This document shows, piece after piece, positions 1 to 8,296 of a stretch of DNA of 64,000 nt; positions within the stretch are counted from its first letter, which is position 1, and each line of letters opens with the position of its first letter. The notes below the pieces were generated by a model. The model did no database searches. It saw nothing but the letters and a program-made list of their open reading frames with translations, and was not told the origin of the DNA. Position numbers and translations under genes: made by a program. The stretch is from Tissierellales bacterium (GTDB taxonomy: Bacteria > Bacillota > Clostridia > Tissierellales > Tissierellaceae), in the NCBI GenBank assembly GCA_030146915.1, contig JASLAT010000034.1:62001-126000 (forward strand), read 5' to 3'.

Positions 1-642
1 ATTATAAATAAGAAAACAGTAGAAGATAAAGATTGGGCGGAGAATTGGAAAAAGTATTATAAGCCTATTGAAATAGGAGAAAAGTTTGTGATAAAGCCAA
101 GTTGGGAAAGTTATAAAAATATAGAAAATAAATTAGTGATAGAAATGGATCCAGGCATGGCATTTGGGACTGGAACTCACGAAAGTACTTATATGTGCAT
201 AGAATTATTAGAAAAGTATATGGAAACAAAAAATGAGGTCTATGATGTAGGATGTGGAAGTGGAATATTATCTATCGTAGCGCATAAACTTGGAGCAAAA
301 AAAGTTACTGCTATAGATATGGACCCTACGGCTGTTAAAGTAGCTAAACAAAATATTACTAATAATAGTATGGAAGAAACTATAAAAGTTTTAGAAGGAG
401 ACTTATTGTCTATAGTAAACTCTAAAGTTGATTTAGTTGTTGCTAATATTTTAGCTGAGATTATAATAAGTATGATAAAAGATGTAAAGTTATTGTTAAA
501 AAAAGATGGAATTTTCATATCTTCTGGTATAATAGTTGAAAAAGCAAAAACTGTAGAAAAAGAACTAATAGAGAGTGGTTTTGAAGTATTGGAAATTAAA
601 AGAAAAAATAGTTGGGTTGCTATAGTAGCTAAATTAAAGTAG
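1..642 (+). CDS. prmA: Ribosomal protein L11 methyltransferase (5' partial)
   Basis: This is the C-terminal two thirds of PrmA, which trimethylates ribosomal protein L11 using S-adenosylmethionine. The frame is open from base 1, so the true start lies upstream of the window; the GTG at 88 is internal. The typical linker (DWAENWKKYYKP) is followed by GTGTHEST, the SAM-binding motif DVGCGSGILS near base 244 and the PrmA-type motif VVANILAEII. It lies 8 bp before rsmE, an rRNA methyltransferase gene, as in many Firmicutes. Family identification is secure; the missing N-terminus cannot be assessed. Confidence 0.95.
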   Translation: MINKKTVEDKDWAENWKKYYKPIEIGEKFVIKPSWESYKNIENKLVIEMDPGMAFGTGTHESTYMCIELLEKYMETKNEVYDVGCGSGILSIVAHKLGAKKVTAIDMDPTAVKVAKQNITNNSMEETIKVLEGDLLSIVNSKVDLVVANILAEIIISMIKDVKLLLKKDGIFISSGIIVEKAKTVEKELIESGFEVLEIKRKNSWVAIVAKLK

Positions 643-650
643 GTGGAAAA

Positions 651-1385
651 TTGGATAGATTTTTTGTAGAAGCGGATCAGATTAAAGATAAAAGTATTTT
701 TATTGTTGGGGATGATGTTAAACATATTAGTGGTCCTTTACGTTTAGGTATAGGTGATAAGATTGAAGTGGTTTCTGAAGGATATCTTTATATAGGCATA
801 ATAGAAAACTTAACCAAAAAAGAAGTTGAGTTAAGAATAATAGGTTGTTATAAAGATAAAAAAGAACCTATAGCTAAAATTCACTTGTATCAAGGACTAG
901 CAAAGGGCAGTAAGATGGACTATATTATACAAAAAGGTACAGAGGTAGGAATTGATAAAATAACTATTGTTGAGATGGATAGATCTGTATCTAGAATTTC
1001 CAGTGATAAAAAGAAGGTAAGTAAGTTAGAGAGATGGAGAAAAATAGCAGAAGAAGCTGCTAAGCAAAGTAAGAGAGGTAAGATTCCCGAAGTTGTAGAT
1101 GCTATTAGCTCTGATGATATGATACTAGAGTTAAAAAACAAGAAAAATATTTTAGTAGCATATGAAGAGGAAGAAAAAATAAGTATAAAAAACGTTATTT
1201 CTAAAATAACTGAGGAAGAAATCAATATTATAATAGGACCTGAAGGTGGAATTAGTAAAGAGGAAATTAATCAATTAAAGAATGTAGGTGCTAAAACTAT
1301 GTCATTAGGCCCAAGGATACTTAGGACCGAAACAGCAGGATTAGTTATGGCTAGCATTTTACTTTATGAATTAGGAGATATATAG
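651..1385 (+). CDS. rsmE: 16S rRNA m3U1498 methyltransferase RsmE
   Basis: The 244-residue product is a SPOUT-class methyltransferase that modifies U1498 of 16S rRNA. The N-terminal PUA-like part is followed by the trefoil-knot signatures IIGPEGGIS and RILRTETAG near the C-terminus, which are the conserved RsmE SAM-binding segments. Length matches the family. The start is TTG at 651, preceded by AGGTGG at 641-646. It is probably co-transcribed with prmA and mtaB, with gaps of 8 and 10 bp. Confidence 0.96.
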   Translation: MDRFFVEADQIKDKSIFIVGDDVKHISGPLRLGIGDKIEVVSEGYLYIGIIENLTKKEVELRIIGCYKDKKEPIAKIHLYQGLAKGSKMDYIIQKGTEVGIDKITIVEMDRSVSRISSDKKKVSKLERWRKIAEEAAKQSKRGKIPEVVDAISSDDMILELKNKKNILVAYEEEEKISIKNVISKITEEEINIIIGPEGGISKEEINQLKNVGAKTMSLGPRILRTETAGLVMASILLYELGDI

Positions 1386-1395
1386 AGGTGATCAG

Positions 1396-2697
1396 ATGAA
1401 AAAAGTGGTTTTTCATACATTAGGATGCAAAGTAAATCATTATGAAACAGAAGCTATGGAGGATATGTTTAAAAATAGTGGATACGAAATAGTTGAGGAT
1501 GAAGTTGCAGATATATATGTTATTAATACTTGTACTGTAACAAACATGTCTGACAGAAAATCAAGACAGTTTATAAGAAGAGCAAAAAGAGATAATAAAG
1601 ATGCAGTTCTAGCTGTTGTAGGGTGTTATTCACAAACTTCACCAGATGAAATAGAGAAAATTCAAGGGGTAGATATAATTCTAGGTACTTCTAATAGAGA
1701 TAAAATAGTTGATTATTGTGAAAAAGCTCTAATAGATAATGTGAAAATAAAAAAAGTAGATGAGATAAAATATAAAAAAGATTTCGAAGATATATCTGTT
1801 AAAGAAGTCAGAGATATGACTAGAGCTTATATAAAAATTCAAGATGGATGTAATCAATTTTGTTCTTACTGTATAATACCTTATGCTAGAGGACCTATAA
1901 GGAGTAGAAAGTCTAGTGATGTATTACTTGAAATAAAAGAATTAGCACAAAAAGGATTTAAAGAGTTTATATTAACGGGTATTCATGTAGCTTCATATGG
2001 TAAAGATTTTAAAGATAATTATAAACTTATAGATTTAATAGATGATATAAGTAGGATTGAAGGAGTTGAAAGAATAAGATTTAGCTCTTTAGAACCTAGA
2101 TTAATCGATGATGATTTTATGATAAGGTTGATTAATAGTAAGAAAGTATGTGACCATTTTCATCTTTCATTGCAATCTGGATCAGATACTGTATTAGATA
2201 GAATGAATAGAAAATATACTAGTAAAGAATATAAAGAAAAAGTGGATATAATAAGAAAATATATGCCAGATGCAGGTATTACCACAGACATAATAGTAGG
2301 GTTTCCTGGTGAAACTGAAGATGAATTTAAAGAAACTTTAAGATTTTCAAAAGAAATATTTTTCTCTAAAATTCATGTTTTTAAATATTCTAAAAGAGAG
2401 GGTACCCCAGCAGCTAATATGGATGGACAAGTAAATGGCTTAATACAAAACTCAAGGTCAGAGGAGTTAATAACTTTAGCTGATGCAATGGAAGTAAAGT
2501 TTAGTGAAAAATTTATTGGTAAAACATTAGAGGTTTTATTAGAAGATAAACAGAATGAAAATGATAATTATATGGAAGGTTATAGTAAAAACTATATAAG
2601 AGTTAGGGTTCCTTACAGGGAAGAGCTTGTAGGAGAGATAGTATCTGTTAATATAGAGGGTATAGAAGGTAGTATTTTATTAGGAAAATTAGATTAA
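1396..2697 (+). CDS. mtaB: tRNA (N6-threonylcarbamoyladenosine 37) methylthiotransferase MtaB
   Basis: This 433-residue radical-SAM enzyme adds a methylthio group to t6A37 of ANN-decoding tRNAs. The N-terminal MTTase domain has the cluster cysteines in TLGCKVNHYE, NTCTVTN and GCYSQ. The radical-SAM motif CNQFCSYC places its cysteines at about residues 152, 156 and 159. A C-terminal TRAM-like region follows. The TLGCKVN start is typical of MtaB rather than MiaB or RimO. A good Shine-Dalgarno (GAGGTGATC) precedes the ATG. Two oxygen-labile clusters are expected from the family, in keeping with an anaerobe. Confidence 0.96.
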   Translation: MKKVVFHTLGCKVNHYETEAMEDMFKNSGYEIVEDEVADIYVINTCTVTNMSDRKSRQFIRRAKRDNKDAVLAVVGCYSQTSPDEIEKIQGVDIILGTSNRDKIVDYCEKALIDNVKIKKVDEIKYKKDFEDISVKEVRDMTRAYIKIQDGCNQFCSYCIIPYARGPIRSRKSSDVLLEIKELAQKGFKEFILTGIHVASYGKDFKDNYKLIDLIDDISRIEGVERIRFSSLEPRLIDDDFMIRLINSKKVCDHFHLSLQSGSDTVLDRMNRKYTSKEYKEKVDIIRKYMPDAGITTDIIVGFPGETEDEFKETLRFSKEIFFSKIHVFKYSKREGTPAANMDGQVNGLIQNSRSEELITLADAMEVKFSEKFIGKTLEVLLEDKQNENDNYMEGYSKNYIRVRVPYREELVGEIVSVNIEGIEGSILLGKLD

Positions 2698-2712
2698 GGA
2701 GGAGATGAAATT

Positions 2713-3051
2713 ATGTCTTGTATATTTTGTAAAATAGTAAATGATGAGATTCCTAGTGAGAAAGTGTATGAAGATAATGATATCTTAGCTTTTAAGGATT
2801 TAAACCCTGCAGCTCCTATTCATATATTGATTATACCTAAGAAACATATAAGTTCACTTAATGATGTTAAGTCTGAAGATATTGAGATTTTAGGAAAGCT
2901 ATTATTAACCACATCTAAAATAGCTAAAGAGCAAGGATTAAGCAAAGGTTATAGGGTTGTAAATAATTGTGGTGAAGATGGAGGTCAAACAGTTGATCAT
3001 ATTCATTTCCATTTATTAGGAGAAAGAAAATTACAATGGCCTCCAGGTTAA
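2713..3051 (+). CDS. HIT family nucleotide-binding protein
   Basis: This is a 112-residue histidine-triad protein of the Hint/PKCI type, a family of purine nucleoside phosphoramidases. The N-terminal CIFCKIV motif and the triad DHIHFHLLG, with His at about residues 96, 98 and 100, are intact. Length is normal. It follows mtaB by 15 bp with GGAGGAG upstream, so it is probably in the same operon. The physiological substrate is not apparent from the sequence. Confidence 0.94.
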   Translation: MSCIFCKIVNDEIPSEKVYEDNDILAFKDLNPAAPIHILIIPKKHISSLNDVKSEDIEILGKLLLTTSKIAKEQGLSKGYRVVNNCGEDGGQTVDHIHFHLLGERKLQWPPG

Positions 3052-3058
3052 TAAACAC

Positions 3059-3087
3059 TTGAAAAATATAATTTTATAATGTATAAT
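3059..3087 (+). promoter_or_regulatory. Promoter for rpsU
   Basis: TTGAAA at 3059-3064 and a perfect TATAAT at 3082-3087 are separated by 17 bp, a typical sigma-A promoter. It lies in the only sizeable gap between the HIT gene and rpsU, so rpsU-yqeY likely have their own transcription start in addition to readthrough. Confidence 0.65.
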
Positions 3088-3151
3088 TGTTGAGTAATTG
3101 TAAAATTATAAGTAATAGTATTTTGTAATCTTGTGGAGGGGGGGAAATAAA

Positions 3152-3340
3152 ATGTCAGAAATTAAAGTTGGAGACAATGAATCTCTTGATAATGCTTTAA
3201 AAAGATTCAGAAGACAATGTTCACGTTCTGGAATTATAGGAGAAGCTAGAAAAAGAAAGCATTACGAAAAACCTAGTGTAAGAAAGAAAAGAAAATCTGA
3301 GGAAGCTAAAAGAAGAGCTCAAAGGAACAAAAGAAGATAG
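3152..3340 (+). CDS. rpsU: 30S ribosomal protein S21
   Basis: This 62-residue, strongly basic protein is S21 of the small ribosomal subunit. It matches the family throughout (SEIKVGDNESLDNALKRF, and a C-terminal Lys/Arg-rich helix). The ATG at 3152 is chosen over an in-frame TTG at 3131 because the GGAGGGGGGG Shine-Dalgarno at 3135-3144 lies between them and S21 normally starts at MSEI or similar. It is followed by yqeY, as commonly seen in Firmicutes. Confidence 0.96.
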   Translation: MSEIKVGDNESLDNALKRFRRQCSRSGIIGEARKRKHYEKPSVRKKRKSEEAKRRAQRNKRR

Positions 3341-3351
3341 AAGGTGAAATA

Positions 3352-3795
3352 ATGACCCTTAAAGAAGTCCTAATTAAGGATTTAAAAAACTCTATGAAAA
3401 ACAAAGATACAGTAAGGAAAAATACTATTACTATGATAAGGGCATCAATTCAACAGCTAGAAATCGACAATAAAACAGATTTATCTGAAGATGATATAAT
3501 ATCAGTAATCAATAAAGAGCTTAAAGAAAGAAGACATTCTTTAGATGAGTTTAAAAAAGCAAATAGGACAGACTTAGTTCAAAAAACTGAAAAAGAAATA
3601 AATGTTTTATTAGAATACTTACCAGAGCAGTTGTCTGATAGTGAGCTAAAAAATATTGTTATAGCTACTATTAAAGAAGTAGAGGCAGAGTCTAAAAAAG
3701 ACATAGGTAGAATCATGGGAAAAGTTATGCCTAAAATTAAAGGACGTGCTGATGGAAGTAAAGTAAATAGTATAATAAATGAATACTTTAAATAG
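3352..3795 (+). CDS. yqeY: GatB/YqeY domain protein
   Basis: This 147-residue protein is of the YqeY type, related to the tRNA-binding tail domain of the GatB amidotransferase subunit. Recognisable family blocks are an N-terminal helix with SMKNKDTVRKNT, then EINVLLEYLPEQLS, and a C-terminal DIGRIMGKVMPKIKGRADGS. Its precise cellular role is unsettled in the family. It sits 11 bp after rpsU and is followed by a strong terminator, closing this transcription unit. Confidence 0.93.
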   Translation: MTLKEVLIKDLKNSMKNKDTVRKNTITMIRASIQQLEIDNKTDLSEDDIISVINKELKERRHSLDEFKKANRTDLVQKTEKEINVLLEYLPEQLSDSELKNIVIATIKEVEAESKKDIGRIMGKVMPKIKGRADGSKVNSIINEYFK

Positions 3796-3798
3796 ATT

Positions 3799-3832
3799 AA
3801 GTAACCTGATTATCAGGTTACTTATTATTTTA
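3799..3832 (+). terminator. Intrinsic terminator after yqeY
   Basis: A perfect 12-bp inverted repeat (AAGTAACCTGAT, one-base centre, ATCAGGTTACTT) is followed by a T-rich stretch. It ends the prmA-to-yqeY block. Confidence 0.85.
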
Positions 3833-3885
3833 TCAAAAATAGGGTAAAAATATTGAAATACTCATTATTAGAAGGGGAGGATTAG

Positions 3886-4368
3886 GTGAATAATTATATT
3901 TATCTGCTAACATGGACAATAGTTATTTTAGGTATAGCTTTGATAAGTTTAGAAATATTAATACCAGGATTTGGTTTGCCAGGTATTAGTGGTATAATAT
4001 TCTTTGGGGTGGGTATTCGTTTATTAAAAATTTATATAGGATTATCTTTATTGAATATTATTTTAATTTTAGGTATTTTCATATTTTTTATATTGTTAAC
4101 TATATTTTATATGAAGAAAAGTGGTGGAAAATCTAATCTTATATTAAAGAACAAATTAACCAAGGATAAAGGTTATATTTCAGGACTTAATATGGAACAT
4201 TACCTAGGATTAAAAGGATATAGCAAAACTGATCTTAGGCCTTCAGGATATGTAGAGATAAATAAAGAAATATTTGATGCTGTATCGATGGAGGGATATA
4301 TACTGAAAGGTGAAGAAATTAAAGTAGTTAAGGTAGAAGCTTCTAAATTATTTGTAAGGAGAGTGTAA
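3886..4368 (+). CDS. NfeD-like membrane protein
   Basis: This 160-residue protein has two or three hydrophobic N-terminal segments (about residues 5-80) and a C-terminal soluble domain of about 65 residues that resembles the OB-fold NfeD domain (GLKGYSKTDLRPSGYVEI, GEEIKVVKVEA). Short NfeD proteins without the protease domain are commonly paired with flotillin-like genes, and floA begins one base after this stop. The start is GTG at 3886 with GGGGAGG upstream. By context it is probably a membrane-microdomain partner of FloA. Confidence 0.85.
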   Translation: MNNYIYLLTWTIVILGIALISLEILIPGFGLPGISGIIFFGVGIRLLKIYIGLSLLNIILILGIFIFFILLTIFYMKKSGGKSNLILKNKLTKDKGYISGLNMEHYLGLKGYSKTDLRPSGYVEINKEIFDAVSMEGYILKGEEIKVVKVEASKLFVRRV

Positions 4369-4369
4369 T

Positions 4370-5341
4370 ATGAATGGATTGTTTTTATTATTTCCAATTG
4401 TAGTTATAGCTATAGTTTTATTTTTTACTTTTATACCAGTGGGACTTTGGATCACAGCATTTTTTTCAGATGTTAAGGTGAGTATGTCTACCTTAATTGG
4501 TATGAAACTTAGGAGAGTATCTCCATCAAGAATAATTAGACCTATGATTAAAGCTACTAAAGCAGGCTTAAGTTTAGATGTAAATGAATTAGAAGCACAT
4601 TATTTAGCAGGTGGAAATATTAACACTTTAGTAGATGCTTTAATAGCAGCTCAAAGAGCAAATATAGAACTTGGATTTGAGAGAGCAGCTGCTATAGATT
4701 TAGCAGGAAGGAATGTTTTAGAGGCTGTACAAGTTTCTGTAAACCCTAAGGTAATTGAAACACCAGAAATAGCAGCTGTAGCTAAGAATGGTATAGAAGT
4801 TATAGCAAAAGCGAAGGTTACAGTCAGAGCGAATATAGAGCGATTAGTAGGTGGAGCTGGGGAGGCTACAATAATAGCTAGGGTTGGTGAAGGTATAGTT
4901 ACTACTATAGGTAGTTCAGACTCTCATGAACACGTTTTAGAGAACCCTGACTCAATATCACAGACTGTTTTAGGAAGAGGATTAGATGCTGGTACAGCAT
5001 TTGAAATATTATCTATAGATATAGCAGATGTTGATGTTGGAAGAAATATAGGAGCTAAATTACAAATGGATCAGGCAGATGCAGATAAAAAGATAGCAGA
5101 AGCTAAGGCAGAAGAAAGAAGAAGCATGGCTGTTGCAAAAGAGCAGGAAATGAAAGCGGAAGTTCAAGCTATGAAGGCTAAGGTAGTTGAATCAGAATCC
5201 CAAGTACCTTTAGCATTATCTGAGGCATTGAGAAGCGGGAATTTAGGTGTTATGGATTATTATAATATGAAAAATTTATTAGCAGATACTGATATGAGAG
5301 AATCTATTTCGGCCATGACTGAAGACAAAGATAAGGAATGA
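4370..5341 (+). CDS. floA: Flotillin-like protein FloA
   Basis: This 323-residue SPFH-family protein matches FloA (formerly YqfA), which organises functional membrane microdomains in Firmicutes. It has an N-terminal membrane segment (about residues 3-30), an SPFH domain (VSVNPKVIETPEIAAVAKNG, VGRNIGAKLQMDQADAD) and an Ala/Glu/Lys-rich helical C-terminus. Length is within the normal range. It is translationally close to the upstream NfeD gene, as in Bacillus. Confidence 0.95.
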   Translation: MNGLFLLFPIVVIAIVLFFTFIPVGLWITAFFSDVKVSMSTLIGMKLRRVSPSRIIRPMIKATKAGLSLDVNELEAHYLAGGNINTLVDALIAAQRANIELGFERAAAIDLAGRNVLEAVQVSVNPKVIETPEIAAVAKNGIEVIAKAKVTVRANIERLVGGAGEATIIARVGEGIVTTIGSSDSHEHVLENPDSISQTVLGRGLDAGTAFEILSIDIADVDVGRNIGAKLQMDQADADKKIAEAKAEERRSMAVAKEQEMKAEVQAMKAKVVESESQVPLALSEALRSGNLGVMDYYNMKNLLADTDMRESISAMTEDKDKE

Positions 5342-5345
5342 TTAA

Positions 5346-5732
5346 ATGAGAATTATTATTTTTATACTCATATTTAAGCTTATTAATAAATTTATAAATT
5401 CTGGAACAAGGATAAAGGAAAGTATATCAGATGTTGGTGATGTTATTGAAAGAAAAAAAGTTGAGTTTAAAAATTTAAATAGAGACGATAGTCAAGATGT
5501 CAATCATAAATTAAGAAATGAACTAGATCAGATTACGAACTTGGAATATGAATTAGATAAGGCTAATGAGGAAATTGAAATGTTAAAAGTTAAAGCTGAT
5601 AAATTAGAAAAAGATAAAAGGGAAATAGAGTCAAAAAATAAAGTTAGCTCTAAACGACAGAATATAGTATTAGGATTAGTAATGTCTGAAATATTGGATA
5701 GTCCTAAATCATTAAGTAATAAAAAGTATTAA
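5346..5732 (+). CDS. Hypothetical membrane-anchored coiled-coil protein
   Basis: I do not recognise this 128-residue protein. It begins with a short hydrophobic segment (IIIFILIF), then has a long charged region (about residues 50-105) with heptad-like Leu/Ile/Lys/Glu spacing, consistent with a coiled coil. It ends with a conserved-looking tail, LGLVMSEILDSPKSL. It starts 4 bp after floA and ends 11 bp before phoH, a slot where Bacillus has yqfB/yqfC/yqfD. A FloA-associated or sporulation-linked role is only a contextual guess. Confidence 0.7.
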   Translation: MRIIIFILIFKLINKFINSGTRIKESISDVGDVIERKKVEFKNLNRDDSQDVNHKLRNELDQITNLEYELDKANEEIEMLKVKADKLEKDKREIESKNKVSSKRQNIVLGLVMSEILDSPKSLSNKKY

Positions 5733-5743
5733 GGAGGATAAGT

Positions 5744-6715
5744 TTGTCACAATTAATTGAAAAGCTAGATATTAAATTAGAAAGTGATAGTTTAATAAGG
5801 GATATTTTTGGAACTTTTGATAAGAATATAAAAGTTATAGAGAATGAGTTAAATATTAGTATAAGTTTAAGTGATGATAAAATAATCCTTGTAGGTAATA
5901 GCAAGATGATAAATATAGGTGAAAATGTAATTCTAAGACTTGCTAACCTTATTGAAGAAAAAGGATCTATAGATATTAACGATGTAAGGCTTTCTATTGA
6001 TTTTTTTATAGAAAATAAAAACTCTGAAATAAGAGATATAGTAAGCACATATTCTATAGGTAAAAACTCTAGAGGTAAGGATATAAAGGCAAAAACGTGG
6101 GGACAGAAAAGATATATAGACTCTATGATAGATAATGAAATAGTTTTTTCGATAGGACCGGCAGGTACTGGAAAAACTTATTTAGCAATGGCAATGGCTG
6201 CTGAAGCATTAAGAAGTAAGAAAATAAGTAGGATTATAATAACTAGGCCAGCTGTTGAAGCAGGTGAAAATCTAGGGTTTTTACCTGGTGATCTTCAAGA
6301 TAAGGTAGATCCATATTTAAGACCAATATATGATGCTCTATTCGATATATTAGGTTATGAGTCATATGAAAAGTATATGTCTAGAGGTTTAATAGAGATT
6401 GCACCCTTGGCATATATGAGAGGAAGAACATTAGAATCAGCTTATATAATATTAGATGAGGCACAAAATACTACAAATGAGCAAATGAAAATGCTTTTAA
6501 CAAGGCTAGGATATGGTTCTAAGTTAATAGTAACTGGTGATATAACTCAGATTGATTTAAATAAGGGTAGGGACTCTGGATTAAAAAATATAGATAAAAT
6601 ATTAAAAAATATAGAAGGTATAGATTTTGTTTATTTAAGTAAGAAGGATATAGTAAGACATAGAATGGTTAAAAAAATAGTTGAAGCCTATGAAAAGTAT
6701 GAAGAGGATAAATAA
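5744..6715 (+). CDS. phoH: PhoH-family ATPase
   Basis: This 323-residue cytoplasmic ATPase belongs to the PhoH/YbeZ family, which is functionally tied to YbeY and ribosomal RNA processing. An N-terminal KH-like region precedes the P-loop GPAGTGKT (about residues 139-146), the Walker B-like ILDEAQN, and TGDITQIDL. The start is TTG at 5744 behind a strong AAGGAGG. The ybeY start lies immediately after, a conserved pair. Confidence 0.95.
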   Translation: MSQLIEKLDIKLESDSLIRDIFGTFDKNIKVIENELNISISLSDDKIILVGNSKMINIGENVILRLANLIEEKGSIDINDVRLSIDFFIENKNSEIRDIVSTYSIGKNSRGKDIKAKTWGQKRYIDSMIDNEIVFSIGPAGTGKTYLAMAMAAEALRSKKISRIIITRPAVEAGENLGFLPGDLQDKVDPYLRPIYDALFDILGYESYEKYMSRGLIEIAPLAYMRGRTLESAYIILDEAQNTTNEQMKMLLTRLGYGSKLIVTGDITQIDLNKGRDSGLKNIDKILKNIEGIDFVYLSKKDIVRHRMVKKIVEAYEKYEEDK

Positions 6716-6716
6716 A

Positions 6717-7178
6717 ATGGAAAAAGATATAATTATATATTGTAATAATTTGTATGATGGATTTGACTATAAGAATTACTACACAGATATTTATAATGCT
6801 GTTAAAGAAGTTTTAACTTTAGAAGATGAGAATCTAAATAAAGAAGTTAGTATATCTTTTGTTGATAATGATCATATAAGAAAAATAAATAATGAGTTTC
6901 GAGGAATTGATCAGGCAACAGATGTTTTATCTTTTCCAATGGATTTTAAATTTGCTGATCAAATTGGAGGAGACATACTAGGTGATATTATAATTTCTAT
7001 AGATAAAGTTAATGAACAATCTATTGAATATAAACATAGTTTTAAAAGAGAATTGATATATTTAATTGTTCATAGTATGTTACATCTTTTATCATATGAC
7101 CACATTTTAGAAGAAGATAGAATTATCATGAGAAATAAAGAAAAAGAAATTATGGGAAAGTTGGATATATTAAGATAG
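6717..7178 (+). CDS. ybeY: Endoribonuclease YbeY
   Basis: YbeY is a metal-dependent single-strand endoribonuclease needed for 16S rRNA 3'-end maturation and ribosome quality control. The zinc motif HSMLHLLSYDH (HxxxHxxxxxH, His at about residues 119, 123 and 129) and the upstream block FRGIDQATDVLSFP are intact. The ATG at 6717 gives the normal 153 residues. A longer frame from 6681 would add 12 residues overlapping phoH and is not supported by the family N-terminus. Confidence 0.95.
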   Translation: MEKDIIIYCNNLYDGFDYKNYYTDIYNAVKEVLTLEDENLNKEVSISFVDNDHIRKINNEFRGIDQATDVLSFPMDFKFADQIGGDILGDIIISIDKVNEQSIEYKHSFKRELIYLIVHSMLHLLSYDHILEEDRIIMRNKEKEIMGKLDILR

Positions 7179-7186
7179 GTGAACTT

Positions 7187-7891
7187 ATGAAAAAAAGAAG
7201 CATAATTGAGAGTTTTAATTTTGCTGTAACAGGTATACTATCGGCTCTAAAAGCTGAGAAAAATATGAAGGTACATTATTTTATAGCTTTGTTAGTAATC
7301 TTATTAAGTCTTTTTTTTGACTTTACCAGAATGGAGTTTCTACTATTAATATTTTCAATTTCTCTTGTTTTTATAGCTGAAATGTTCAATACAGCTATCG
7401 AAACGACAATAGACCTAATAACTACGGATTATCACCCTTTAGCTAAATTAGCAAAAGATATTTCAGCAGGAGCTGTACTAATTTCAGCAGCAAATTCAGT
7501 AATAGTAGGATATCTACTGTTTTTTGATAGACTTAGTTCTTATAGTAATATAGTTTTAATTAAAATTAGCAAATCGCCCATACATTTAACTTTTATAGCT
7601 TTGCTATTAGTAATTATATTAACTATAGGGTTAAAGTCTTTATTTTATAGAGGAAGAGGTACTCATTTTCAGGGGGGAACTGTAAGTGGGCATGCAGCAG
7701 TGTCATTTTGTTTAGCGACTACTATAGCTTTTTTAAGTGCTGATGCTTTAATAGGTACTTTTGCTTATGGTCTGGCTATATTGGTAGGAGAAAGTAGGAT
7801 AGAAGGAAAAATTCATAGTTTGTTTGAAGTTGTTATGGGGTCATTGTTAGGATCTATAGTAGGAATTTTAATTTTTCAATTATCATCTTAG
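7187..7891 (+). CDS. dgkA: Fused undecaprenol/diacylglycerol kinase - PAP2 phosphatase
   Basis: This 234-residue integral membrane protein joins two lipid enzymes. Residues 1-125 are a DgkA-type kinase (AEMFNTAIET, HPLAKLAKDISAGAV), probably acting on undecaprenol. Residues 130-234 are a PAP2-type phosphatase with VSGHAAVSF and ESRIEGKIH, so the catalytic His residues are present; the usual final Asp after the second His is Glu. The fusion suggests opposing phosphorylation and dephosphorylation of a lipid carrier. In other Firmicutes dgkA stands alone in the same position before cdd and era. Confidence 0.92.
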   Translation: MKKRSIIESFNFAVTGILSALKAEKNMKVHYFIALLVILLSLFFDFTRMEFLLLIFSISLVFIAEMFNTAIETTIDLITTDYHPLAKLAKDISAGAVLISAANSVIVGYLLFFDRLSSYSNIVLIKISKSPIHLTFIALLLVIILTIGLKSLFYRGRGTHFQGGTVSGHAAVSFCLATTIAFLSADALIGTFAYGLAILVGESRIEGKIHSLFEVVMGSLLGSIVGILIFQLSS

Positions 7892-7900
7892 GAGGTAAAA

Positions 7901-8296
7901 ATGTTAAAAAAAATGATAAACTTAGCTTTTCAAGCTAAAGAAAAGGCATATACACCGTACTCAGGATTTAAAGTCGGGGCTACCGTTTTGTCAGAAGGTG
8001 ATTTGTTTACAGGCTGTAATATAGAAAATGCATCATATACACCAACAGTGTGTGCAGAAAGAACAGCTATATTTAAAGCTATATCAGAAGGTAAAAGAAG
8101 TATCGATAAAATAGTTGTAGTAGCTGATGAAGAAGATGTATATCCTTGTGGAGTTTGTAGACAAGTGATTAGAGAATTTGCCCCTGATTGTGAAATCATA
8201 ATAGCAAATTCTGAAAGTGACTATAAGGTATATAACTTGAAGGATCTTTTACCAAATAGTTTTGGACCTAATAATTTAAAAGGAAGGGATATATAA
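7901..8296 (+). CDS. cdd: Cytidine deaminase
   Basis: This 131-residue enzyme of pyrimidine salvage deaminates cytidine or deoxycytidine to the uridine form. The zinc site is intact: CAERTAI supplies Cys51 and the proton-shuttling Glu53, and PCGVCRQ supplies Cys83 and Cys86. Length is typical of the homotetrameric class. An AGGAGG motif precedes the ATG. Its stop codon directly abuts the era start. Confidence 0.96.
   Translation: MLKKMINLAFQAKEKAYTPYSGFKVGATVLSEGDLFTGCNIENASYTPTVCAERTAIFKAISEGKRSIDKIVVVADEEDVYPCGVCRQVIREFAPDCEIIIANSESDYKVYNLKDLLPNSFGPNNLKGRDI

Noticed and set aside
6681..6716. Longer N-terminus for YbeY starting at 6681
   Set aside because: It would overlap phoH and add 12 basic residues not found in the family; ATG 6717 gives the normal protein.
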